From a virus, in the IMG/VR virus record IMGVR_UViG_3300043392_000027, positions 1 to 29,917 of that record: a stretch of 29,917 bases of DNA; one strand, written 5' to 3'. This document shows, in pieces, positions 19,802 through 26,569 of this stretch. The translations under genes were made by a program, and so were the position numbers. The notes under the pieces were generated by a model. The model was not told the DNA's origin, did not search any database, and was given only the letters and a program-made list of their open reading frames with translations. Every line of letters starts with the position of its first letter. Position 1 is the first letter of the stretch.

Positions 19802-21282
19802 CCGACGACCTTGGCCCTTCTCATAGCTGTAAACAGTGCTTGCTCTGCATCAAGCGAAGTATTAGGTGCAGCGTTGTAAACGATGGTTTGGCCCGAGGCT
19901 TTGTCAAGAGGAACTACAGAAGCGCCCCTGTTGAGGTTCAACAGTTCCGGACCCTTCTCACCAACAAGCACAGTTCCAGAACCAGTGATGGTTCCGCCGT
20001 TAGCAAGTAGTGGAATCTTGTTCAGCTTGAAACCGATAGAGCCACCAGTTGCTTTACTGATGAAACTTCCGACACCGTTGAGTGCGCCAATAACACCATT
20101 GACTAGGTTCAGAATCGTGTTGATGTAAGACTTTACAAGCCAGACAACACCGTTGAAAACATTCCCGATAACCTGCCCGATACCGTTGAAAACGGTACTG
20201 AAAACGTCACCGATAGCTTTGATACCTGGAGTAATCCAGCCAACAAAACCAGCCCACACAGTAGTAAGCCACTTGAAGACCGAATCCCAGTTCAATGCCA
20301 AAAGCACTAAAGCACCAATGAGTGCCATAACTCCAATGATGATCCATGTGATGGGGTTAGCCAGGAGCGCAGTGTTCATCGCCCAGGTGGCAATAGTTAC
20401 TCCCACAAACGCGGCAGCCAAGATGCCCAAAGCAATAGCGAGAGCCTGAACAACGACGGGGTTGTCTGCCATCCAGTTCATCAAGTCAGCGCCAACAATG
20501 GCGAGCTGTTCAACAGCAGGAAGAACAAGCAGACCAAGCGTCTCCTGGAAGTTAGCAAAAGCCTGAGTCATCTTGTCCGCGTTGGTCGAAGTAGCCTCAG
20601 CCGTTCCACCGACCTGAGTCTCAAGCTCCTTCATCATCAAAGCTTGAGCGCCAGCCATGTCACCTGCAGTGACCATGGCCTCAATCATGGCTTTCTGTTC
20701 ATCCGTGAACTGAACACCCATACGGCTCAAAGAAGCCATTCCCTGAATAGGGTCGTTCAATGCCTTACCAAGAGCAACAGCGTTACCCTCAGCAGAACCA
20801 AAACCGGCAGCAGCCAAGTCCATCGCAGCCATCGTTGCGCGGTCAAACATTCCACCCATGTCGCCTGCAGTTGCTGCAAGTTCCTTGAAGGTCAACAGTT
20901 TGGCTTGAGTGTTCTTGATGGAATCTTCATCCAAACCCTTGTTCAGAGCTTGAGCCTGAGCCAGGTCAATCAGACGCTGAGAAACCTTCCCCGCGTTCTC
21001 ACCAAACAGCCCCATAGAAGAAGCAATCTGGTTGATACGAGCATTCTGCTCCACCTCAGCCTGAGCAGCCGAAACAATATCCCTAGTGAAGTTGCCAATA
21101 GCAACACCACCAACAATGGCAGCCATCGGGCCAGCGAGAGACTTCAAACTTCCCATCATGCCTTGACCCATTGACTGGCCAACAGGCCCACCAATGTTCG
21201 AGAACTCATTCTCTAAAGCAGACTGTGCACCCGTCATCGAGGGAACAATTTGAACGTATGCCTCCGCTATACGTGACGCCAT
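19795..21282 (-). CDS. Tape measure protein
   Basis: 495 residues. The N-terminus reads MASRIAEAYVQIVPSMTGAQ, a standard actinophage tape-measure opening, followed by long helices. Hydrophobic segments occur at about 49-65 and in a cluster near 275-340 (LGILAAAFVGVTIATWAM, ITWIIIGVMALIGALVLLAL) that probably act in DNA ejection. The protein sets tail length and is packed in the tube with the chaperones made just upstream. At about 0.15 nm per residue the tail would be near 75 nm, short for a siphovirus. The start overlaps the chaperone stop (TGATG). Confidence 0.92.
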   Translation of the reverse strand: MASRIAEAYVQIVPSMTGAQSALENEFSNIGGPVGQSMGQGMMGSLKSLAGPMAAIVGGVAIGNFTRDIVSAAQAEVEQNARINQIASSMGLFGENAGKVSQRLIDLAQAQALNKGLDEDSIKNTQAKLLTFKELAATAGDMGGMFDRATMAAMDLAAAGFGSAEGNAVALGKALNDPIQGMASLSRMGVQFTDEQKAMIEAMVTAGDMAGAQALMMKELETQVGGTAEATSTNADKMTQAFANFQETLGLLVLPAVEQLAIVGADLMNWMADNPVVVQALAIALGILAAAFVGVTIATWAMNTALLANPITWIIIGVMALIGALVLLALNWDSVFKWLTTVWAGFVGWITPGIKAIGDVFSTVFNGIGQVIGNVFNGVVWLVKSYINTILNLVNGVIGALNGVGSFISKATGGSIGFKLNKIPLLANGGTITGSGTVLVGEKGPELLNLNRGASVVPLDKASGQTIVYNAAPNTSLDAEQALFTAMRRAKVVGW

Positions 21283-21662
21283 CAGGACTCCTTTGGATTC
21301 ATGCGTTCAAGGTTGCGGAGAACATCCGCACGAGAATGTGTTGTCTTTCCAGACCGTTTGACATTTGCGTCAGGCCATGGCCGTTGAAGAGGTTTGATTT
21401 TCTTCTTCGAATTGATTTGATGCGTTAGATCGAACAGCTCCGCCATGAGCATCCACTCATGTGTGACGGGATACTTCCAATCGTTGAGTGCAGCTTGCAA
21501 CCAGGAAGAAGGGTCGCGAAACAAAATGGCAGTCAAGTGGATTGCTTCACGCCAGGAGATACTCTCTCCAACTTCATCCCACGAAAGGTTGTAACGACTC
21601 CGAAAGTCTGCGCGAATCTCTGAAGGATAAGACTCGGCAATCTCTAGGAGCCGGAAGATTCC
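21282..21662 (-). CDS. Tail assembly chaperone, frameshift extension (GT-type)
   Basis: The -1 frame relative to the gene at 21644-21904 stays open from before that gene's stop to 21282, adding 126 residues. It begins GIFRLLEIAESYPSEIRADF and continues SRYNLSWDEVGESISWREAI, then HLTAILFRDPSSWLQAALND. This is typical of the T part of long-tailed-phage tail chaperones. There is no good independent start, so it is probably made only as a fusion of 81 + 126 = 207 residues. The fusion product helps wrap tail-tube subunits on the tape measure. Confidence 0.85.
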   Translation of the reverse strand, partial: GIFRLLEIAESYPSEIRADFRSRYNLSWDEVGESISWREAIHLTAILFRDPSSWLQAALNDWKYPVTHEWMLMAELFDLTHQINSKKKIKPLQRPWPDANVKRSGKTTHSRADVLRNLERMNPKES

Positions 21663-21904
21663 CCCATCGTGACCCCGTTAGTCCAGGCTTTGATGATGTC
21701 GCCAACCTCAGATAGTGGCTTTTCATCGAGTGCTTTCAACTCTTTTGAATCTTCACCAAGTGTTAGCTCGAGAACTAGGAATGCTGCATCAACATCGTTC
21801 TCAGCTTTACGAGATTTGCGGACTACCCCTGAAGGGATGTTTTCAAACTTAGGAATGGCGAAGTCTTTGCCTTTGTGTTCGAAGTGAAACTTTTCTGCGG
21901 ACAT
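21644..21904 (-). CDS. Tail assembly chaperone (G-type)
   Basis: 86 residues starting MSAEKFHFEHKGKDFAIPKF, with VDAAFLVLELTLGEDSKELK and ending in a TAG after SSGS. Position between major tail protein and tape measure, small acidic make-up and overlap with a second frame identify it as the G protein of the G/GT pair. AAGGAG lies 6 bases before the ATG. Ribosomes that slip at 21659-21665 produce the longer GT form. Confidence 0.88.
   Translation of the reverse strand: MSAEKFHFEHKGKDFAIPKFENIPSGVVRKSRKAENDVDAAFLVLELTLGEDSKELKALDEKPLSEVGDIIKAWTNGVTMGESSGS
21659..21665 (-). promoter_or_regulatory. Programmed -1 frameshift site GGGGGAA
   Basis: In the G frame the codons read ATG GGG GAA, and five G then AA lie five codons before the stop. 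A slip of one base back at GGG joins the G frame to the open T frame. GGGGGAA is, to my knowledge, a usual slippery sequence in actinophage tail chaperone genes. The conserved frame order supports the call. Confidence 0.82.
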
Positions 21905-21933
21905 GATGTCTCCTTAGTGCGGTTTGTTAGGAA

Positions 21934-21985
21934 GTGCGGACGAGGGGTAACCAGGGCCGGTGAGTCCGCACAACACCGGCCCTGG
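21934..21985 (-). other. Predicted H-type RNA pseudoknot / hairpin after the major tail gene
   Basis: On the - strand RNA a perfect 12-bp stem (21985-21974 with 21962-21951) encloses an 11-base loop. Eight loop bases (GTGCGGAC, 21971-21964) are perfectly complementary to GTCCGCAC downstream (21941-21934), with joining loops of 2, 1 and 9 bases. It starts 3 bases after the tandem TAA TAA stop of the major tail gene. A second loop complement, CCGCAC (21922-21917), lies just before the ribosome-binding site of the chaperone gene. It could be a terminator, an mRNA-stability element or a translational control. Confidence 0.6.
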
Positions 21986-21991
21986 GGTTTA

Positions 21992-22516
21992 TTACTCGAA
22001 CTCGCTAAAGAAAGCGTCCGAGGTACGACCATCAGTCGCATAAGCAGTAACGGTTACTCCATACATGAGAGCTTCACCGTTAGCGATGGTCTGAGCTTCA
22101 ACAGCTAGAACTTCACCGGAAGGGATGTAGTGACGGATGACCTTGTCACCATCAACAACATCGATGACGAAAGACTTGCGTCCACCAGTAGATGCTGGGT
22201 TGACTTCAATCTTTCCGCCGACCATGGTTGCACCAAAGTATAGTTCCAGAACTGCCTCGTTGGTTTCAAGAAGCGAGAAGGTGAAAGTTTCAGTTGCTTC
22301 GGTCACAACTTCACGAACGAGGTCAGCGTTCTGCCATCCACGGATTTGGTTGGTGGACTTGTCCAGAGCGTGAGCGATACCGTCAGCGGACACGTAGCCA
22401 AGCTCGGTGAATCCGGTAAGTACTGAGTCTGATGCGGTTGGTGCGGTTGCAGTGGTGGCACCGACGTAGCACTTGCCTGTAATTCCCACCACAACTGAAT
22501 CGGCTGAGAGAGCCAT
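21992..22516 (-). CDS. Major tail protein
   Basis: 174 residues, beta-rich, beginning MALSADSVVVGITGKCYVGA, with LGYVSADGIAHALDKSTNQI, GWQNADLVREVVTEATETFT and NGEALMYGVTVTAYATDGRT. This matches tail-tube proteins of actinophage siphoviruses. Its place just before the chaperone pair and tape measure is diagnostic. TTGGAG precedes the ATG. It ends in a tandem TAA TAA stop, then a strong RNA structure, and is preceded by an intrinsic terminator, so its mRNA segment is bracketed by structures. No extra Ig-like domain is present. Confidence 0.9.
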   Translation of the reverse strand: MALSADSVVVGITGKCYVGATTATAPTASDSVLTGFTELGYVSADGIAHALDKSTNQIRGWQNADLVREVVTEATETFTFSLLETNEAVLELYFGATMVGGKIEVNPASTGGRKSFVIDVVDGDKVIRHYIPSGEVLAVEAQTIANGEALMYGVTVTAYATDGRTSDAFFSEFE

Positions 22517-22534
22517 GTTTTCTCCAAATGGTTA

Positions 22535-22563
22535 AACGAAAAACACCCTCGGTCGAGAGTGTT
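22535..22563 (-). terminator. Intrinsic terminator just before the major tail gene
   Basis: On the - strand AACACTCTC-GACC-GAGGGTGTT (9 bp with one T-G pair) is followed by TTTCGTTT, together a five-T run. It lies between the tail-terminator gene and the major tail gene, only 19 bases before the latter's ATG. A second small palindrome TGGGC-AAA-GCCCA lies at 22568-22580. There is little room for a promoter after it, so it is probably a partial terminator or an RNA-processing point. Confidence 0.7.
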
Positions 22564-22600
22564 GAGGTGGGCAAAGCCCAATCTGAGTGCGGTCAGAAAA

Positions 22601-23008
22601 TTAGACGTCAGAAGCTTTCACAACAAGTTCAAACGTCATGTAACGCTGCTCTTGTACAGCTTCGTTGTCTACACGAACAGGAGACATCACAGTCTCCACA
22701 AGCTTCACGTCACCCCAGTTGAATGTGCGCATTAGCGACTCAACGAACAAGGCCAGCGTGGAAGCATCAGAATATGTGTCAGCATAAACATTCAAACCGA
22801 CACGTTCAGTTTTCGTGATGCCCCTCACCCGTTGCATTCCACCATCAGCGCGTACCGTAACAATACGAGCTGGATACGGAGACACATCAGGAGCAGGCTT
22901 CTTTGTAGCAACAAAGACGTTAGATGCATACGGCAGAGAAGAAGCAGAAAGAGCCGACTTCAGACGAGCCACAATCAGCTTCTCAACATCAGGGAAAATA
23001 GTCGCCAT
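22601..23008 (-). CDS. Tail terminator protein
   Basis: 135 residues: MATIFPDVEKLIVARLKSAL, then KKPAPDVSPYPARIVTVRAD, GLNVYADTYSDASTLALFVE and a final beta strand YMTFELVVKASDV. The helix-strand order and the location just before the major tail protein fit tail terminators (gpU-like), which cap the tail tube before head joining. The start overlaps the preceding stop (TAATG). Assignment is mainly by gene order and fold-like pattern. Confidence 0.75.
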   Translation of the reverse strand: MATIFPDVEKLIVARLKSALSASSLPYASNVFVATKKPAPDVSPYPARIVTVRADGGMQRVRGITKTERVGLNVYADTYSDASTLALFVESLMRTFNWGDVKLVETVMSPVRVDNEAVQEQRYMTFELVVKASDV

Positions 23009-23256
23009 TACTTCTCCAAGCGTGAAAGTGTTTGAGCAAGACGACCAGTTATCGACTCACGGAATAAAGCACCAGGTCGTGGATCAACAACGTTGGCCAC
23101 ATATTTTGTGCGACGCATCCAAGGCTGAGCTTCATATCCTGAACCTGCACTTGCAGCGAATATTTCAGCAGCTTCATCAACAGCGGACACAATTCCGTCC
23201 TCATGCATCAAAGCGATAATGCCCTGCTTATCTAGTTTGATTTTGACCTTAGCCAT
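23008..23256 (-). CDS. HK97 gp10-like tail completion protein
   Basis: 82 residues beginning MAKVKIKLDKQGIIALMHED, then VDEAAEIFAASAGSGYEAQP and a basic C-terminal helix. Small basic-acidic proteins with a helix and a GYE.Q / R.K..V.V segment at this position are the HK97 gp10-like or neck type 1 components linking head and tail. It overlaps the upstream head-closure gene by 8 bases. Medium certainty because the protein is short. Confidence 0.7.
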   Translation of the reverse strand: MAKVKIKLDKQGIIALMHEDGIVSAVDEAAEIFAASAGSGYEAQPWMRRTKYVANVVDPRPGALFRESITGRLAQTLSRLEK

Positions 23257-23575
23257 CGCGACGCCTCAGAGAAACGACGACTCCCTTAGAGACGTTCAGC
23301 ATCGATGACCAGGACTGGGCAAAGCCATCCTTGACATACTGGTCACCACGAACAACAAAGATGTCCTCGTCTTGAACAGTAGAACCAGCAGGCATGTACA
23401 AAGTCATCTGAGTGTCAATAGGGTTGCCCTCAGTAGTGACAGGCTCATTAGTTGAACCCCACCCCACCAGGCATCCTGCAACAGTCACATTCGATGTCGT
23501 AAAAGTAGGGTTTCCGTAATCATCAACTGCACCAAGAGTGCGTCGAATAATTGTTACTGTCTCGCCCATATTCAC
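23249..23575 (-). CDS. Head closure protein
   Basis: 108 residues from GTG 23575, overlapping the upstream stop as GTGA. The sequence GETVTIIRRTLGAVDDYGNP, then PAGSTVQDEDIFVVRGDQYV, shows the beta-barrel pattern of SPP1 gp16-like head-completion (stopper) proteins that seal the capsid after packaging. Place between the connector adaptor and the gp10-like gene agrees with that. Confidence 0.78.
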   Translation of the reverse strand: MNMGETVTIIRRTLGAVDDYGNPTFTTSNVTVAGCLVGWGSTNEPVTTEGNPIDTQMTLYMPAGSTVQDEDIFVVRGDQYVKDGFAQSWSSMLNVSKGVVVSLRRRDG

Positions 23576-24171
23576 ATCCCGAAGTGCGTAGCGTCACCAA
23601 GCCGGTGTGTGTATCGCTTGTTACCCAAAATCGATGCAGTACCAATGTGCTTCTGACGGTAAGAATCAGCGACAGCCTGCTCTGCAGGAGACAGCATCAC
23701 CTGAGAACCAACAGCCCAAGATGCATACTCTTGAGAGAAAGGCCCAGTGGTTTGCTTAGTGATACCTGAAGCAGCATCAGGAGCGATAGATAAAGTACGT
23801 GCAACCATTCCAGCCACGACTGCAACAACAGGCTCCGGAATAGTAGCCGAGCCATGTTCGTAAACAACCTTCAAAGGCTGGTTTGTAAACACGTCAAAAA
23901 TAGTTTGGAAACCATCCCAGGTGTAATCCACTGGGTTTCCGTTCAAGTCCTCGACAGAGATGATCTCAATGACTGGACGTTGAAGAAGGCGAACGACGCC
24001 ATCCTTAGCAAATACGCGAACTGTAGATTCGCCTATCTCAAACTGTTGTTCTGACCTGTTGACGAAAAGTGCGGACGCATCCTCAAGCCAGGCAGTCGCT
24101 TTTGCTTCTTCAGCAGTTGTGAGTTCACGTCCAAGACGAGCCTCAACGTCTGCAATGGTTGCGAGAGCCAT
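23572..24171 (-). CDS. Head-tail connector adaptor protein
   Basis: 199 residues. The N-terminal helices MALATIADVEARLGRELTTA and KATAWLEDASALFVNRSEQQ match the gp6/gp15-like adaptor family that binds under the portal. It continues with a beta section (GVVRLLQRPVIEIISVEDLN) and a longer C-terminal region than minimal members (SPAEQAVADSYRQKHIG). It is the first gene after the capsid gene. The ATG is preceded by AAAGG. Confidence 0.82.
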   Translation of the reverse strand: MALATIADVEARLGRELTTAEEAKATAWLEDASALFVNRSEQQFEIGESTVRVFAKDGVVRLLQRPVIEIISVEDLNGNPVDYTWDGFQTIFDVFTNQPLKVVYEHGSATIPEPVVAVVAGMVARTLSIAPDAASGITKQTTGPFSQEYASWAVGSQVMLSPAEQAVADSYRQKHIGTASILGNKRYTHRLGDATHFGM

Positions 24172-24219
24172 TCACGCGCCTTTCGTTTAAGGTAAAGAAA
24201 TTATTTAGTTGTGTGGAAG

Positions 24220-24247
24220 GTGAGGGCCGACCTAAGTCGACCCCCAC
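24220..24247 (-). terminator. Strong hairpin downstream of the capsid gene
   Basis: On the - strand a 12-bp stem (24247-24236 with 24231-24220, two G-T pairs) with loop TTAG follows the capsid stop by 14 bases. The next bases are not T-rich, so it may protect the capsid mRNA 3' end or give partial termination rather than a full stop. Confidence 0.6.
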
Positions 24248-24261
24248 CCAGACGAATCGGA

Positions 24262-25077
24262 TTAGGCCGATACGTACTTGTATACGCCAGCAGGAATGGT
24301 TACCTTTGCGCCGTATACGTTCAGACCACGAACGATGTCAGCGAACTTGCTTGGGTTACGCAGAGACTCAACCTTGTCAATCTGAGAAACGAAAGCAGCA
24401 GTTGCGGAGTGGTAACCCACAGCAACAGGCTTGGTTGCTTCAGCGAAAGCAGGAGTCTCGATAACGTCCATACCGAACAGGCGTGCAACCTGACCGTTAC
24501 GGAGTTCGTTTGAACCACCAGCAAGAGCTACGTCAGAAAGGCCACCAACGAGCAGGTCTGCGAAAGCAGGGTTTACTGCAACGAAGCGGTCAGAGGTTGG
24601 AACCTTTGCCTTAGCCATCATGGTACGAATCTTCTGGAGAGCAGCCTTTGCCTCAGCGAAGGTGTCAACAGCTACAGGAGTTGACTCCTGAGCGTTGGTT
24701 GCGCCAGCGAGAAGCTGAGCTACAACGTACTCTTCAGCGTCCTCTGCGAGACCCTTACCTGCTGCGGAAACCCAAGCGTCGAAGGAACCAGCAGCCTGAA
24801 CTGCGTCAACGTCGTCGATGTTTACAGAGAAGGCACGCTCCTGGTCAATGAGGAGAGAAACCTCAGTGTCGCCCAGAGCTTCAGCGTCGATAACACGACC
24901 TGCGCCTGCATAGTCAACGATGGTTGGAGTGGTTGCGTTGATGATGTGGACAGTGTTGCCCTTACGTGCATCTCCAGAGAACTGAGTGTTCAGGGTGGGG
25001 ATGATCAACTGGTTTGCGAAGAAGGACTGCTGAACGCCAGCTGCCCAGATTTCTGGGATGAAGTTGTCGATAGCCAT
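24262..25077 (-). CDS. Major capsid protein
   Basis: 271 residues: MAIDNFIPEIWAAGVQQSFF, NQLIIPTLNTQFSGDARKGN, TVHIINATTPTIVDYAGAGR, and later ERAFSVNIDDVDAVQAAGSF and VAVNPAFADLLVGG. This is the P22/HK97-fold coat protein type frequent in actinophages, about 270-300 residues, without an N-terminal delta domain; the scaffold is a separate gene just upstream. AAAGGAGATAG precedes the ATG, a strong ribosome-binding site fitting high expression. A hairpin follows the gene. Confidence 0.92.
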   Translation of the reverse strand: MAIDNFIPEIWAAGVQQSFFANQLIIPTLNTQFSGDARKGNTVHIINATTPTIVDYAGAGRVIDAEALGDTEVSLLIDQERAFSVNIDDVDAVQAAGSFDAWVSAAGKGLAEDAEEYVVAQLLAGATNAQESTPVAVDTFAEAKAALQKIRTMMAKAKVPTSDRFVAVNPAFADLLVGGLSDVALAGGSNELRNGQVARLFGMDVIETPAFAEATKPVAVGYHSATAAFVSQIDKVESLRNPSKFADIVRGLNVYGAKVTIPAGVYKYVSA

Positions 25078-25094
25078 TAGCTATCTCCTTTCGA

Positions 25095-25670
25095 TTATTG
25101 TTTGCCCATCAGAGCATCAAGGCGTCCGTCTTTACGAGCGGCCAAAATCTCATCCGGAGTCATATTTGATAGCTCTTCACGAGAACGAATCTGTGCAGAG
25201 CCTGAAATGGTTTTGCCTCGGACTCCCTGACCCAAGTCGGGAAGTGGAGCCTCAGCAGGTTTGGTGTGCGCCTCGACCCATGCCTGGATGGCTTCGGTGT
25301 CGATGTCGCCTGAATCGTCGATGAATGCTGACTTGTTGAAGTCGAGAATGGCGTTACCCTCGAGGGTTTTGCCATTGAGAGCTGACTTCAGTTCTGCGTC
25401 CACAAGCTTTCCAGCGAACTCAAGTCGCACAGCCTTTCGCGTTTCCTCACGAGTCGACTCAATAAGTCGCTCCTGGTCGGAAAGGGATGCTTTCTTGAGA
25501 GCCTCAAGTTCTTTCGCAGCTTCAGCGTTTGCCTTAGCTTGAGCCTCAGTTTTGCGACTCATTGCTTTCCACTTCTCAAGTTCAGCTTTCAAATCCTTTT
25601 CAGGAATCTCCACATCTTGAACTTCAGCAGTTTCTTCAGCCTCAGCAGTTTCGATGATTTCTTCTGGCAT
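25095..25670 (-). CDS. Scaffolding protein
   Basis: 191 residues: an acidic N-terminus (MPEEIIETAEAEETAEVQDV), a long charged coiled coil (KAELEKWKAMSRKTEAQAKA to ESTREETRKAVRLEFAGKLV), and a C-terminal part with NMTPDEILAARKDGRLDALM. This is the usual actinophage scaffold layout, acting inside the growing prohead and leaving before packaging. It immediately precedes the capsid gene. GGAGACATGACCC precedes the ATG. Confidence 0.88.
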   Translation of the reverse strand: MPEEIIETAEAEETAEVQDVEIPEKDLKAELEKWKAMSRKTEAQAKANAEAAKELEALKKASLSDQERLIESTREETRKAVRLEFAGKLVDAELKSALNGKTLEGNAILDFNKSAFIDDSGDIDTEAIQAWVEAHTKPAEAPLPDLGQGVRGKTISGSAQIRSREELSNMTPDEILAARKDGRLDALMGKQ

Positions 25671-25683
25671 GGGTCATGTCTCC

Positions 25684-25735
25684 GTTTCGGATAATGTGCG
25701 CTCATTGCGAGCTAATCGGCAGCGGTTGCCGAAAC
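25684..25735 (-). other. Possible branched RNA structure between MuF-like and scaffold genes
   Basis: On the - strand GTTTCGG (25735-25729) can pair with CCGAAAC (25690-25684), enclosing two smaller hairpins, CGGC/GCCG (25731-25717) and GCTC/GAGC (25712-25700). One CGG is shared by two helices. The gap is 65 bases, has no gene, and the structure ends near the scaffold ribosome-binding site. Its role is unknown. Confidence 0.4.
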
Positions 25736-26569
25736 TTATGAACCCCACGTGCGTCGTGGGGGAAGGTCTGAAGGGCCAGTAAAGTTTTGGCCTTCGACCG
25801 TGAGAACAGGGCCAAGTTCGCCATGTTCGTGGATTGTGATTTTCGAATAATCCACCGTCCGAGCTGCGCGATCACTCACACCAAATCGTTCAGCGATAGA
25901 AGCATGGACTGCGTCCAAACGTTCCTCGTCAATAACTTGGCCTACGTCTGTCGTGCCATAGATAGGCATTTCTCCACAGTCGCAGTTGTTGTGAATTGGC
26001 TGCAGGTCGCCAGAGTGATACCTCTGCGTAGATGCGACATAACACAGTGCACAGTTCTCAGCTCCAGAGAGAACGCGAACATAGCCAACAATGTTGTTGT
26101 TGCGTCCCCTGGAGAGCAAACCTGCAGAGCGTCGAGCAAGTTGCACTTCAGTTCGCATGATGTCCTCAACGCGAAGAGCTGCTTCTTCCAAAGCCTGCGT
26201 CATTGACTTGTCTTGCGACAGTGCAGTTCGCAAAGTTACGAACGGTCTGGAATAGACCTGAACCAGGTCCGCCCCATTGCGCAGTGCACTCGTGCTCAAC
26301 TGTTCAGCAGTGATCGCAGGAGCAACAAACTTCTCCCCCTCAAGCTTGGCAATCTCACGATAGAAACCTGTCGCCAGTTTTGCTGCTTGAGTTTTCACTG
26401 CAGTCATATCGCGCACCGTGGCATCGATAAACATAGGAACATCGTCATCTCGCCATGAGCCGAGGTTTAAGAAACGTTCCTTAGCCTGGTTACCTGCCGC
26501 GTCTATAAGTCGCCCAGAGAGCGTCTGATAGGCGTCTGAGAGTTCCTTACGGCTGGGCAACCTGACCAC
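25736..26569 (-). CDS. MuF-like minor head protein
   Basis: 277 residues overlapping the portal gene by 23 bases. A helical N-terminal half (PSRKELSDAYQTLSGRLIDA; TALSQDKSMTQALEEAALRV) leads to RTEVQLARRSAGLLSRGRNN. The zinc-like block follows: ENCALCYVASTQRYHSGDL and IHNNCDCGEMPIYG. This is the Mu gpF / SPP1 gp7 family pattern of portal-associated capsid proteins. Members are carried in the head and can be ejected or act in capsid assembly. No toxin domain is fused at the C-terminus here. Confidence 0.85.
   Translation of the reverse strand: MVRLPSRKELSDAYQTLSGRLIDAAGNQAKERFLNLGSWRDDDVPMFIDATVRDMTAVKTQAAKLATGFYREIAKLEGEKFVAPAITAEQLSTSALRNGADLVQVYSRPFVTLRTALSQDKSMTQALEEAALRVEDIMRTEVQLARRSAGLLSRGRNNNIVGYVRVLSGAENCALCYVASTQRYHSGDLQPIHNNCDCGEMPIYGTTDVGQVIDEERLDAVHASIAERFGVSDRAARTVDYSKITIHEHGELGPVLTVEGQNFTGPSDLPPRRTWGS

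Noticed and set aside
21823-21994. +1 frameshift extension of the major tail protein through the pseudoknot
   Set aside because: The +1 frame is open for about 55 codons, but its product looks like a shadow of the chaperone gene, the stop is doubled and no slippery site is visible.
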